This document shows, piece after piece, positions 7,357 to 16,043 of a stretch of 64,000 nucleotides of DNA (position 1 is the stretch's first letter; the number at the start of each line of letters is the position of its first letter). A model generated the notes under the pieces. That model saw only the letters and a list, made by a program, of their open reading frames with translations. It made no database searches and had not been told where the DNA came from. The position numbers and the translations under genes are program-made. This stretch comes from Brachyspira sp. CAG:484 (GTDB lineage Bacteria; Cyanobacteriota; Vampirovibrionia; Gastranaerophilales; Gastranaerophilaceae), in contig HF989736.1 of the NCBI GenBank assembly GCA_000431315.1, forward strand, positions 53,874-117,873, read 5' to 3'.

Positions 7357-8919
7357 TTACCACACTATAACAACGGCTCCGCTGTTACCCGGTTGTGCCG
7401 GACATACTGATTCAGTTCCGCTTATTGTTTTAAGAACATTTCCTCGTTTATCTATACATTGGTATGCCTGGCTTTTGTTTACTGAATGGTATTCTTCATT
7501 GGTAACAAATACCCCGTTGATATGGATTTGTTCAATTGAGTCAGTATTTCTAACGATAGAATATGCTCCATCTCCGCCCATACCGGTCATAGTACCTGTA
7601 ATCTTGGAAGGCATTTTGCTGTCTTCATCTAACTCAATGAATGTAGAGAAGCCTGAAGCAACAGCAAATCTTGCATCTGCATCTACAGCTCCCTGATCGG
7701 TCGGAGCACCGCCTTTGAGCCAGAAACTATAACTCCCGCCAAGGCTGTTGCCTTTGCCGCCTTTGGCTCTTATAGCTTCGGAATTTGAAGCATTTTTAAT
7801 TTTAATTAAAGTATCACCGCCATCTCCGCCTGCAGGGTTTGAAATGCTTGTACCAGGTGTTCCGCCTTTACCTACAGTTATGTCAAGAGATTCGTTGATA
7901 CCAGGGAAGAACATTGATTGGTATTCACCTGTATTACCCATATAGCCGTATCTGGTAGCGGCTTTTGTACCTTGTCTTTTATATGATACATCCGGGAGGC
8001 TGAAGCTTCCAGAGCTACCGCTATAACGAGGACAAGATTCATTTGTAAAACAGCCTTCTCTACCGGAACCGCCGGAGGTTGAGCCGGTTATCGGCGTACA
8101 TGTAGAAGTTCCGGTTGAGCCTGAAGTACCATTAACAAGAGGGTCAGAAGAATCTGAACCGTTAGTTCCACCGCCTAACAAGCAGCTTCCGTCAGGGTAT
8201 TTTAAAGTAACATTACCGCCAGATTTTGAACCACTGTATTCAAATGTCATATCCATAGGGGCTCGTGTTGTAAACTCTGTACAATCTCCATCACCGCCAT
8301 CGCCGCCTCTGGAACGATTAATGTCGCCATTTTCATATTTTTTTGCAGTACCTACGCCGCCATCGCCGCCTGCAGCGCAAGCACTAAGGGTAACTGTTGG
8401 AGGTTGAGTATTCCATATATCTTTCAGCCAGGTAGGGCAGGAGCCTTCTGCATCTCCTCCATTACCTGCATCGCCTGTGTCTGAAATTATACAATTACTT
8501 TGAGTATAAGTTCCGCTTAAAGAGTTACTTGTTGTTGGTGATTTAATTGTACCGGATTCATATATTGGTGTTGTAGAGTTTGGGTCTTCTGTGATATATG
8601 TACCGCCGGCACCACCGCCAATTGCTTGAATAATGAAGAATGAAGCTTTTACAGGCGGAGTGAATTCACACTTTGTAACCTCTTTAGGTGTTGTTTCTCC
8701 ATAAATTTCGTCTGCAGTATACTGCATAAGTTTTTCACCATCATAGTAGCATTCAAAACGACCATGAGGAAGTCTGTCAGTTTTTTTAGGTATTTTCTTA
8801 TATGCAATAGGAGCAAGTGAAACTATTAAAAAAGATAATATCAAAAGAACCAAAAGCATTTCTGCTAAAGAAAACGCATTTTTAGAGTTTTTAGTAACTC
8901 TGTTAAGAATATTATTCAT
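7357..8919 (-). CDS. Pseudopilin with glycine-rich C-terminal domain (paralogue C)
   Basis: This is the first gene of the operon. The ATG at 8919 is preferred over an in-frame ATG at 8934 because GGAGATTTTGAGT precedes it. The 520 residues have the leader A-F-S-L-A-E-M-L-L, a hydrophobic helix, PHGRFECYYDGE, a Cys-Glu-Phe strand and IQAIGGGAGGT. A long Gly/Ser/Cys-rich domain follows, with T-G-E-Y-Q-S-M-F-F, V-G-K-G-G and the terminus GAVVIVW. The insertions inside the domain differ from the paralogues while the framework is kept, as expected for variable surface loops. Confidence 0.75.
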   Translation of the reverse strand: MNNILNRVTKNSKNAFSLAEMLLVLLILSFLIVSLAPIAYKKIPKKTDRLPHGRFECYYDGEKLMQYTADEIYGETTPKEVTKCEFTPPVKASFFIIQAIGGGAGGTYITEDPNSTTPIYESGTIKSPTTSNSLSGTYTQSNCIISDTGDAGNGGDAEGSCPTWLKDIWNTQPPTVTLSACAAGGDGGVGTAKKYENGDINRSRGGDGGDGDCTEFTTRAPMDMTFEYSGSKSGGNVTLKYPDGSCLLGGGTNGSDSSDPLVNGTSGSTGTSTCTPITGSTSGGSGREGCFTNESCPRYSGSSGSFSLPDVSYKRQGTKAATRYGYMGNTGEYQSMFFPGINESLDITVGKGGTPGTSISNPAGGDGGDTLIKIKNASNSEAIRAKGGKGNSLGGSYSFWLKGGAPTDQGAVDADARFAVASGFSTFIELDEDSKMPSKITGTMTGMGGDGAYSIVRNTDSIEQIHINGVFVTNEEYHSVNKSQAYQCIDKRGNVLKTISGTESVCPAQPGNSGAVVIVW

Positions 8920-8967
8920 ACTCAAAATCTCCATTGTTCAGCCAAAAATAATCAATCCCGTATATCT

Positions 8968-8996
8968 ATTATACCACATATTTTACGAAATGTAAC
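8968..8996 (-). promoter_or_regulatory. Promoter of the glycine-rich pseudopilin operon
   Basis: On the minus strand GTTACA (8996-8991), a 17-bp spacer and TATAAT (8973-8968) preceded by TG (extended -10). Confidence 0.65.
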
Positions 8997-9054
8997 TATT
9001 TTTTGTTGAATTTAAATAAAACTTAACTCTCCTTATTCTACGGTTTTATCAATC

Positions 9055-9084
9055 TTGACACATCCACTATTCTTATGATATAAT
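9055..9084 (+). promoter_or_regulatory. Promoter of the divergent pseudopilin
   Basis: TTGACA (9055-9060), an 18-bp spacer and TATAAT (9079-9084). Both boxes match the sigma-70 consensus. Confidence 0.75.
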
Positions 9085-9116
9085 ATAAAAGTATTACCTC
9101 TGGGGGTTGTTGGATT

Positions 9117-9968
9117 ATGTTCAAGTTTTTTAAGAAAAAAACAGCATTAACATTGGCAGAGTTGATGATGGTTTTTGTTGTTATTGGTGTAATTGCTTCT
9201 ATTGCTGTTGTTACCATCAAACCTTTTGAAAAATCTGTAAAATGGATTTATTACCGTATGTACCATACAATTAATACTGCCATTTATAATGCTATGTTTA
9301 CCAGGGCAGAATTCCCGACAAACTCTGTTGATTTTTGCAATGCTCTTTTAGAATTTATTAATTCTAATGAAAATTATTGTGATATTAATAGAATTGTAAG
9401 TTTAACAACAACAGAATATCCTGAGGACAAAATTCAGATAATTGCATCTAACGGCGTACGTATTTATATTTCGGCAAATACTGACGGTACTCCATATACA
9501 CATACTGAAACTGAATCAAACGGTATGAGTACTACTTATAAATACTTTGTTGTAATTGCAGATTTAAATGCCGAGAAAAGACCAAATACACCTATTTGGA
9601 CTGAAAAACAGATGGCAGATATTGTAGCATTCGTTGTAACTGATTCAACCGAGGTTATTCCTGTCGGATACCCTGAAATTGATACACGTTATATGTATGC
9701 AAGAGTCGTTTATCCGCCTATAAGCTCAGATGAGGTTGACGACAACCTTTCCGAGGCAACTTCTTATTACGAAGCCAAGCATAGAGCCTGGGGCAATACT
9801 ATTGATTCGTCAGAAGCTATGTCATTTAACTTCCAGGATGATTTTCCTGAAGGCTCTCCGTTCAAACTGCCTGCTTCAGCTTATCCTACTCCACCATCTG
9901 TCGATATTGACGAAGGATGTATGGAAACCAATTCTCCTTGTTATGTGAAAATAGAAGAATATGACTAG
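9117..9968 (+). CDS. Pseudopilin-like protein
   Basis: The 283 residues begin with a short basic leader and the processing pattern K-T-A-L-T-L-A-E-L-M with Glu at the +5 position, followed by a hydrophobic helix (VVIGVIASIAVVTI). The mature domain is about 240 residues, acidic, with a pair of N-terminal Cys and a C-E-M-E-T-N-S-P-C-like C-terminal Cys pair; it has no glycine-rich part. It is transcribed away from the glycine-rich operon from a consensus promoter. It probably assembles in the same filament; no ATPase, platform protein or prepilin peptidase is encoded in this window. Confidence 0.75.
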   Translation: MFKFFKKKTALTLAELMMVFVVIGVIASIAVVTIKPFEKSVKWIYYRMYHTINTAIYNAMFTRAEFPTNSVDFCNALLEFINSNENYCDINRIVSLTTTEYPEDKIQIIASNGVRIYISANTDGTPYTHTETESNGMSTTYKYFVVIADLNAEKRPNTPIWTEKQMADIVAFVVTDSTEVIPVGYPEIDTRYMYARVVYPPISSDEVDDNLSEATSYYEAKHRAWGNTIDSSEAMSFNFQDDFPEGSPFKLPASAYPTPPSVDIDEGCMETNSPCYVKIEEYD

Positions 9969-10054
9969 GGATTGGATTGTTTCTTGTTTTTTTTATTAAT
10001 TTATGCTAATTATGTTGTTAGCTAAATATTTTTATGCAAAATTTTGAGGGTATT

Positions 10055-10885
10055 ATGGATAAAAAAGTTATAGTTATTTCTTCTCTTCTTACAATCACAG
10101 CAATCATCGGAGCTTCCGGTATTTATGCTTATAATTCTTCTTTTGTATCATCTAATGATGCTGTAATTGAGCCAGATTTTATTGCTGTTGATGCTGAAAA
10201 TTCCGGAAAGGTTAAAAATATTTTTGTTAAGCCAGAACAAAATGTTACAAGAGGACAGGTTCTTGCAGAAATTGAAGTTGTCGAAAACGTTGTTGTTCCG
10301 GCAAAGGTTAAATCCGGATCTGATGTTAATGCTACTAAGGCAAAGTTAAATGATGCGGAAGAAAACTATAAACATTTTGCCATTATGTATAAAGATGGTG
10401 TTATTGCCCAGGAAGAGTATGATCGTTCGTTAAATCAGCTTACAAAAGCACAGGATGACTATGAAAAAGCTTTGCAAACATCCGGTACTGTTCAAAAGCA
10501 GAAATCTGTTGTTAAGACTAATGTTACCACATCAAAAGTTTATGCTCCTAAAGATGGTGTTGTAAGTCTGAGCTATTTGAATAAAGGCGAAACTGCCGTT
10601 AAAGATAAGCCTATTGTTCTTTTGGATTCCAATAAACCAAAGGTAACCGCTTATTTCAATCCTAAATATGCTGATGAATTAAAAATTGGTCAGGAAGTAG
10701 ATATTCATATGAAAAAATATCCTGCAAAGAGGTTTTCAGGAGTAATTAACGCTGTCGGGACAGAGCCTGAAATGAATACAGAAAAACAGTCGCTTGTAAT
10801 TCCTGTCCAAATAACTTTTAAAGATGATCTAAACGGTTATGCACTTGCAAAAGGACAGCCTGTTCAGGTTAAGTTTAGAAAGTAA
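10055..10885 (+). CDS. HlyD/EmrA-type membrane fusion protein
   Basis: The start at 10055 is chosen for its TGAGGG site; an in-frame ATG at 10034 lacks one. The 276 residues have an N-terminal signal anchor (about 5-25), a split biotinyl-lipoyl-like domain (ENSGKVKNIFVKPEQNV and SKVYAPKDGVVSLSYLNKG), a short helical hairpin between them (about 105-150) and a C-terminal beta-barrel. Such proteins bridge an inner-membrane transporter to a TolC channel in the periplasm. No partner transporter is adjacent; a TolC homologue is encoded at 53.2 kb. The hairpin is short for EmrA. Confidence 0.8.
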   Translation: MDKKVIVISSLLTITAIIGASGIYAYNSSFVSSNDAVIEPDFIAVDAENSGKVKNIFVKPEQNVTRGQVLAEIEVVENVVVPAKVKSGSDVNATKAKLNDAEENYKHFAIMYKDGVIAQEEYDRSLNQLTKAQDDYEKALQTSGTVQKQKSVVKTNVTTSKVYAPKDGVVSLSYLNKGETAVKDKPIVLLDSNKPKVTAYFNPKYADELKIGQEVDIHMKKYPAKRFSGVINAVGTEPEMNTEKQSLVIPVQITFKDDLNGYALAKGQPVQVKFRK

Positions 10886-10965
10886 CATTTTTTAAACTTT
10901 AGAATGGCAAAAAAAATTTTTTTTAGGTTATACTTAATCTGGGAATTTAAATAACCTGAAAAAAT

Positions 10966-11664
10966 ATGGTAAAACGTGTATCTAATGAAACTAAATCAAA
11001 TATATTCGGTTCTTTTCCAAATGAGAAAAAGGTTAGAAAAGGTTACTTAAGTTACCGTAATCATAGAACTAAAAGTGTTGATACATTTACGTCAGTAAAA
11101 ACTGCCGCAGGCGCGGCAATTGGTACAATTCTTCCTGTATTGTACTTCTTGAAAAAACGTGACGGCAGACTAAAAGGGATAAAACAGTTCTTCTCTCTGC
11201 AATATGGATATAAAGAAATGATGGCTGTGAGTCTTTCTGCAATTATCGGCGGGGTTTTGGCTGGTATGTCCGGAGAGAAAAATCCTTTACACCGTAAAAG
11301 AAAAAAGAATGAGGCTGTATTTCAGTTTATGAACACTGCTGTTCCGGCAACTCTTGTATGTGGTGCTGTTAAATTTTGCGAGCGCTTCAAAAAGTTAAAT
11401 CACAGTACTTATAAAATGTTTGGTACTGCAGCCGGATTGGTAGGCGGTATGTATCTTGGTGCTGAAATCTCAAACAAAATTAATGATCCGAAAGATAAAG
11501 TTCCGGATCGTAAAGTCACAATGAAAGATGCTATTGCAAATATTGATGATGCTTTTGGTGCGCTTGTAATTGCAAAATTCCCTGGAATTAAGCATCTTCA
11601 TGTAGAAAAAGTTCTGCCTGTAATTTTTGCCTGGTGCGGTTACAGGGCCGGCGAAAGCAATTAA
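10966..11664 (+). CDS. Membrane protein of unknown function
   Basis: The 232-residue protein has a basic N-terminus (about 35 residues rich in Lys/Arg/Ser) and about four to five glycine-rich hydrophobic segments. These include AAGAAIGTILPVLYFL near residue 45, a second near 90, and AAGLVGGMYLGAEI near 155. A conserved-looking D-D-A-F-G-A-L-V-I-A-K-F-P-G stretch lies near the C-terminus. No family is recognised. Its stop overlaps the convergent small secreted-protein gene by 4 bases. Confidence 0.6.
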   Translation: MVKRVSNETKSNIFGSFPNEKKVRKGYLSYRNHRTKSVDTFTSVKTAAGAAIGTILPVLYFLKKRDGRLKGIKQFFSLQYGYKEMMAVSLSAIIGGVLAGMSGEKNPLHRKRKKNEAVFQFMNTAVPATLVCGAVKFCERFKKLNHSTYKMFGTAAGLVGGMYLGAEISNKINDPKDKVPDRKVTMKDAIANIDDAFGALVIAKFPGIKHLHVEKVLPVIFAWCGYRAGESN

Positions 11665-12026
11665 TCTTCAACTGATTTTGCCGGCGTTTCGGATTGTTCT
11701 ATTTTGATTTGCCCGTCTTTTTGGACAAAATTTACTTCTTTTGTTGTTTTTCGCTTGTTCAGCATCCTTTTGAGAGCAGGATCATCAGAGCGGATTTCTG
11801 CATTTTCCAACTCTTTCTTTTTCTTTTCTTTCTGTTCCTGAATGTCTTTTGTTTCGTCGATTTCCTGCTGTCTGAATATCTGCTGCTGCATTAGCTGCAT
11901 ATCATGACGATTAATACCCTGAAGCCCCTGAATGTCATTAATAGCAGAAGGAGGAAGCTCCGGGTATGCTAAAGCTGTGCCTGCAAAAATACCCATTGTA
12001 AGGATTAAGGTGCCGAGATTTTTCAT
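11661..12026 (-). CDS. Small secreted protein resembling the TpsB N-terminus
   Basis: The 121 residues begin with a signal peptide (cleavage near LAYPELP, residue 20). The mature N-terminus aligns by eye with that of the TpsB transporter at 50.7 kb. Both run E-[LI]-P, then a short linker, N-x-H-D-M, then a long Gln/Glu/Lys-rich charged helix. There is no POTRA or barrel domain. It may be a stand-alone plug-helix-like or periplasmic helper, or share only a periplasmic sorting element; the function is unknown. The start has AAAGGAG. It lies 13 bases downstream of the SIMPL gene, on the same strand. Confidence 0.6.
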   Translation of the reverse strand: MKNLGTLILTMGIFAGTALAYPELPPSAINDIQGLQGINRHDMQLMQQQIFRQQEIDETKDIQEQKEKKKKELENAEIRSDDPALKRMLNKRKTTKEVNFVQKDGQIKIEQSETPAKSVED

Positions 12027-12039
12027 ACATCATTCTCCT

Positions 12040-12765
12040 TTATTTAATTTGGAATGTTACATTTGCAACAGAAGTAATTTTCTTTTCTATTGTAGAGGTG
12101 TCGCTTATGCCCATATCGGAAACATTTGTGGAGTCTACAGGAGTAATCTGGAATACCCCCATTCTTACAGACTGGATTTTTCCTGTTCTGTTATGTGTTG
12201 CTTTTAACATAGCATCTGCTCTCTGTTTGGCATCTTTGGTTGCTTCTTCAAGCATTTGAACTTTCATATCAGACAGTTTTGAGTAAAAGTATGCCGGCTG
12301 ATATACATTTATATCTATTCCTTTATTAATCAGATTAGTAATATCTATTGAAATTTCTTTTATTTTCTGGACATCATTTGATGAAACTGTCAAAGGCTGG
12401 GAAAGATTATAGTAAGCAATTTCATTTGTTGTATTCCCGTTAGGCGTTTGTTTGTATGAATTGTATCCGCTGGAGGTTTTAATTTCAATCTCGTTTTCTT
12501 TTATGCCTTTGTCCAGAAGGTATTGTTTAACCTGCGGGAGCTGTTTATTTACAATTTCATAAGCAGAAGCTTTTGTTGCAGAGCGTGCTGAAATCTCAAA
12601 TTCGAGCCTTCCGCTGTCTGAGGTCACTGTTTTATAAGAAGAACCTGTTACTGCAATTACATCTTTTGAAATTTGCGTTGTTGCAATTTTTGTTGCGCAA
12701 ATAAGTCCGGCTGCTAACACAACAGACAATATCGTAATCTGGAATTTTTCTAATTTTTCAAACAT
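12040..12765 (-). CDS. SIMPL (DUF541) domain protein
   Basis: The 241 residues have an N-terminal membrane anchor or signal (about 10-28) followed by one SIMPL/DUF541 domain. Typical features are the opening V-T-G-S-S strand, a central A-x-x-x-N-K-Q-L...L-L-D-K-G-I-K-E-N-E-I segment, and a late A-T-K-D-A-K-Q-R-A-D-A-M helix. The domain occurs in periplasmic or surface proteins of poorly known role (the E. coli relative YggE lowers oxidative stress). AAGGAG precedes the ATG. It is followed at 13 bases by the TpsB-N-like secreted protein, probably co-transcribed. Confidence 0.85.
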   Translation of the reverse strand: MFEKLEKFQITILSVVLAAGLICATKIATTQISKDVIAVTGSSYKTVTSDSGRLEFEISARSATKASAYEIVNKQLPQVKQYLLDKGIKENEIEIKTSSGYNSYKQTPNGNTTNEIAYYNLSQPLTVSSNDVQKIKEISIDITNLINKGIDINVYQPAYFYSKLSDMKVQMLEEATKDAKQRADAMLKATHNRTGKIQSVRMGVFQITPVDSTNVSDMGISDTSTIEKKITSVANVTFQIK

Positions 12766-12825
12766 ATACTTCTCCTTATAAAAATACTTTCTAACCTTTT
12801 TAATAATTATAACATATATTTCAAT

Positions 12826-12854
12826 TTTACAAAAGCCCTTATTAGTGTTATAAT
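12826..12854 (+). promoter_or_regulatory. gdhA promoter
   Basis: TTTACA (12826-12831), a 17-bp spacer and TATAAT (12849-12854) with an extended TG at 12846-12847. A TATAAT with TG also lies on the opposite strand at 12806-12811 for the SIMPL gene. Confidence 0.7.
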
Positions 12855-12884
12855 TATTAAATAAAAAAATATAAAGGAAATTAT

Positions 12885-14237
12885 ATGAGTAATTATGTTG
12901 AAAATGTTTTGGATGATGTTAAACTAAAAAATGCTTGCGAACCTGAGTTTATTCAGGCGGTTGATGAGGTGCTCTCAGCTCTTGAACCTGTAGTTGCAAA
13001 GAATGATGATTATGAAAAGTTTGCAATTCTTGAAAGAATGGTAGAACCCGAACGTTTGATAACATTTAGAGTTCCATGGGTTGATGATAACGGAAAAATC
13101 AGAGTAAACCGCGGATACAGAGTTCAGTTCAGCAGTCTGATAGGTCCTTATAAAGGAGGATTAAGATTTCATCCAAGCGTTAATCAAAGTATTATAAAGT
13201 TTTTGGGGTTTGAACAGGTATTTAAAAACGCGCTTACAGGGCTTCCTATCGGAGGCGGCAAGGGCGGAAGCGATTTTGACCCGAAAGGTAAATCTGATAA
13301 TGAAGTTATGCGCTTCTGTCAGAGTTTTATGACAGAACTTCAAAGGCATATAGGGCAGGATGTTGATGTTCCTGCCGGTGACATTGGGGTTGGCGCCCGT
13401 GAAATCGGGTATCTTTTCGGACAGTATAAAAGGATAAAAGATGCTTACGAAGGCGGCGTTTTAACCGGAAAGAGCGTTGTTTACGGAGGCTCTCTTGCCC
13501 GCAAGGAAGCAACGGGTTACGGCTTGATTTACTTTATGAGAGAAATGCTGAAAGCTAACAGCATTAATTCTATGGCTGGCAAAACTGTTACTATATCAGG
13601 CTCCGGTAATGTTGCGATATATGCCTGTGAAAAAGCACAGCAGTTCGGTGCAAAAGTTGTTGCAATGAGTGATTCCTCAGGATGTATATATGATAAAGAC
13701 GGAATTGATTTAGCGACTATTAAGAGGATTAAAGAAGTTGAGCGCGGAAGAATTAAGGATTATCTGCATACTAATCCGTTTGCTGAGTATATGGAAAGAA
13801 CAGGTGAAAATTCTCCTATCTGGTCTATAAAAACTGATATTGCTCTGCCTTGTGCAACTCAAAATGAGTTGACGCTTGAAGATGCAAAGCTTCTTGTGAA
13901 AAACGGGGTCATAGCTGTCGGAGAAGGTGCTAATATGCCGACAAGCAAAGATGCTATAGAATACTTCCTTGCTAACAACGTTCTTCTTGCGCCTGCAAAA
14001 GCCGCAAATGCCGGAGGTGTTGCAACTTCTGCAATTGAAATGAGCCAGAATAGTATGAGATTTTATTATACTTTTGAGGAAGTTGATAAAAAACTTGAGA
14101 ATATTATGAAAAATATTTTCCATTCCTGTAAGGCTGCTGCGGAAAAATATGAACTCGGAAATAATTATGTTGCCGGAGCTAATATTGCAGCGTTTACAAA
14201 ACTCGCAGAAGCAATGATTGAACAGGGAGTTGTTTAA
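12885..14237 (+). CDS. gdhA: NADP-type glutamate dehydrogenase
   Basis: This 450-residue protein reversibly makes glutamate from 2-oxoglutarate, ammonium and NAD(P)H in the cytoplasm. The length and sequence fit the hexameric bacterial GdhA. PYKGGLRFHP carries the substrate-binding Lys, LPIGGGKGGSDFDPKGKS the catalytic Lys region and D-V-P-A-G-D-I-G-V-G the dinucleotide-side loop. The Rossmann domain opens with TVTISGSGNVAIYA, and A-N-A-G-G-V-A-T-S-A-I-E-M lies near the end. AAAGGAAA precedes the ATG. It has its own extended -10 promoter. Its stop is 3 bases from the end of the convergent MCE gene. Confidence 0.96.
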   Translation: MSNYVENVLDDVKLKNACEPEFIQAVDEVLSALEPVVAKNDDYEKFAILERMVEPERLITFRVPWVDDNGKIRVNRGYRVQFSSLIGPYKGGLRFHPSVNQSIIKFLGFEQVFKNALTGLPIGGGKGGSDFDPKGKSDNEVMRFCQSFMTELQRHIGQDVDVPAGDIGVGAREIGYLFGQYKRIKDAYEGGVLTGKSVVYGGSLARKEATGYGLIYFMREMLKANSINSMAGKTVTISGSGNVAIYACEKAQQFGAKVVAMSDSSGCIYDKDGIDLATIKRIKEVERGRIKDYLHTNPFAEYMERTGENSPIWSIKTDIALPCATQNELTLEDAKLLVKNGVIAVGEGANMPTSKDAIEYFLANNVLLAPAKAANAGGVATSAIEMSQNSMRFYYTFEEVDKKLENIMKNIFHSCKAAAEKYELGNNYVAGANIAAFTKLAEAMIEQGVV

Positions 14238-14240
14238 TTA

Positions 14241-15137
14241 TTACCGTTTGCAGGGACAGGCTTTTTTCTTGCAGCAGGCTTCGGGTTTGCCAAACAAAAG
14301 CCTCATCCCGCCCATACGGGTCTTTAATGTTTTTGCTACAGTGCAGGTTATATCATCAACATTGTTTGTGATTGAATTTACCTGATTCATTGTTTGTGTA
14401 AGATTACCGGTTGCACATTCGATGCTTTTTGTTATTTCTTTAATATTCTTTGTAGTTTCATTCAGGTTCTGAAGACTTTCTTCGGTCATATCCTGTTTTA
14501 CTGATTTATTAATCTTTAATGTTGTCAGCCTCAGGTTTCTTGTAGTCAGTTCAAGATTTCTTGTTGTTTGATTTATATTACGCTGGTTTTCTTTAACTGT
14601 ATTATTCAGGGTTTTGAATAAATCTCCAACATTCTGGGTTGTGTTGTTTAAAGTTTCAATGAATGCTGAAACGTTATCTACAATAATATCAAGAGTTCCA
14701 TTTTCTGCCTGTTCGTTTATAAATGCTTCTACGCTTGCAGAAGTTTTTCCTTTAATGCGGTCGCCGTTTTTTAGCATTGTTTCAGACGGAAGCTGTGGAT
14801 ATACTATATCTATGTAATCAAATTTTTTTCTGTAGTTTTTAACACGGGCGGAAACATTTTTCGGAAGCTGTAAATCTGCCGGAAAAAACAAAAGATGAAC
14901 CTCTGTTTTTGTATAATCATCGTGCGGCTGAACTTTTGTAACCTTTCCTATGTTAAATCCCTTATAAAAGACGCTCATATTCGGAGGAAGCGGCTCTGCA
15001 TCGTCAAATTCTGCAATTACGCGAGTATATGACATATATCTGTACAGGTAATAGCCGCCGGGGATTACTATACCAAGAAAAAGAATAATTAAGAGTGCTG
15101 TTATGATAAAGCTTCTGAGTGAAAATTTATTTTCCAT
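14241..15137 (-). CDS. MlaD/MCE-domain protein
   Basis: The 298 residues have an N-terminal transmembrane anchor (about 9-32), an MCE domain (about 38-125, with the typical N-M-S-V-F-Y-K-G-F-N-I-G-K-V pattern), then a long Asn/Thr-rich helical tail with repeated T-T-R-N-L motifs (about 165-265) and a Cys/Lys-rich end (E-A-C-C-K-K-K-A-C-P-C). MCE proteins carry lipids between membranes with an ABC transporter. No MlaE or MlaF partner lies in the window. It is the last gene on the strand of the envelope operon, 55 bases after the preceding gene, with a TATAAT in that gap. Confidence 0.8.
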   Translation of the reverse strand: MENKFSLRSFIITALLIILFLGIVIPGGYYLYRYMSYTRVIAEFDDAEPLPPNMSVFYKGFNIGKVTKVQPHDDYTKTEVHLLFFPADLQLPKNVSARVKNYRKKFDYIDIVYPQLPSETMLKNGDRIKGKTSASVEAFINEQAENGTLDIIVDNVSAFIETLNNTTQNVGDLFKTLNNTVKENQRNINQTTRNLELTTRNLRLTTLKINKSVKQDMTEESLQNLNETTKNIKEITKSIECATGNLTQTMNQVNSITNNVDDITCTVAKTLKTRMGGMRLLFGKPEACCKKKACPCKR

Positions 15138-15192
15138 AAAGAGAATTTATGATTATATGAAAAATAATACATTCTCTTATAAGGCTATTTGC

Positions 15193-16041
15193 TTAGTCAA
15201 TAAAGCTTATTTCATATGCTCCGTTGTCGATACGGAATTTTAGTTTAATAACTTCTCCGCTGTAGCCTGCCGGAGGTGTTTTATAAACCGGCAGCCTCAT
15301 AAGCATATAATATATCTGATCATTCAGGCTCTTATTATTTGACTGATATAGAAAGCCTCTGTTAATGAGTTTGCCGTTTTGAGCCAGGCTGAATTTTACA
15401 GCACACTCTCCTGCTCCTGTAATCTTTACAAGGTCAAGTTTTGATAGAAGTGCAAGTCGTATACCGTTTTTATAGTTTTCAAATTCAGTTTTGCTCATAA
15501 CAGGTCGTTGAGGTTTAGGGCTTGCCGGGAGTGTTGTTGCTGTGGCTTTTTTATTTTGGTTTATTGTTTGTTGCTGTTTGGGCTTTTGTGAGGATTGTTT
15601 TTTTGCCTGAGGCTCAGGTTTTGATTGGTTTTTAGGAGCAGTTACATTGTTTTTTGCCGGCTGTTGCGTGGTAGATTTTACTATCCTTAATGCCGGTGAT
15701 TTTTTAGGCTCAGCAGCAGTTTGTTGAGCTGTTATTGGTGGAAGCGCTTTTGCCGTTTTATCATTCCATATTTTATCAATATCAGGGATATTCGCTTCCT
15801 GTTTTTCAAGTTTTGCCGGTGAACTTACCGGCTTGGACTTCTGTGCCGGAATTGTCCATGGTATAACTGCCAGAATAAGACAAAATACAAAGATTATTAT
15901 TGAAATAATCTGTCCTGCCGGTATTGCTGTATAAGAATGAGCCGGCATTTGTTCCGGAATTTCATTAAACATATTATTCCCGCAGTCGCAGTAATCAGGC
16001 TTTATTTTATATTCTGCATTACAGTCTGTACATCTGAACAT
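15193..16041 (-). CDS. TonB-like protein with N-terminal zinc ribbon
   Basis: The 282 residues begin with a four-Cys ribbon (C4, C7, C18, C20) that should face the cytoplasm. One membrane helix follows (about 43-63), then a Pro/Lys/Gln-rich spacer (about 70-180) and a TonB-like C-terminal domain (about 185-282). The overall layout is that of an energy-transducing or envelope-spanning TonB-like protein, but the cytoplasmic zinc ribbon is unusual. GAGG precedes the ATG, and the gene starts 2 bases after the stop of the other TonB-like gene. Without ExbB/ExbD in the window, energy coupling is only inferred. Confidence 0.65.
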   Translation of the reverse strand: MFRCTDCNAEYKIKPDYCDCGNNMFNEIPEQMPAHSYTAIPAGQIISIIIFVFCLILAVIPWTIPAQKSKPVSSPAKLEKQEANIPDIDKIWNDKTAKALPPITAQQTAAEPKKSPALRIVKSTTQQPAKNNVTAPKNQSKPEPQAKKQSSQKPKQQQTINQNKKATATTLPASPKPQRPVMSKTEFENYKNGIRLALLSKLDLVKITGAGECAVKFSLAQNGKLINRGFLYQSNNKSLNDQIYYMLMRLPVYKTPPAGYSGEVIKLKFRIDNGAYEISFID

Positions 16042-16043
16042 TT

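Noticed and set aside
4776..8919. Glycine-rich repeats considered as a CRISPR or tandem array
   Set aside because: The repeats are coding, irregular and lack fixed spacers; they belong to the pseudopilin heads.
13710..14123. Minus-strand frame inside gdhA
   Set aside because: It is a shadow of a conserved enzyme gene.
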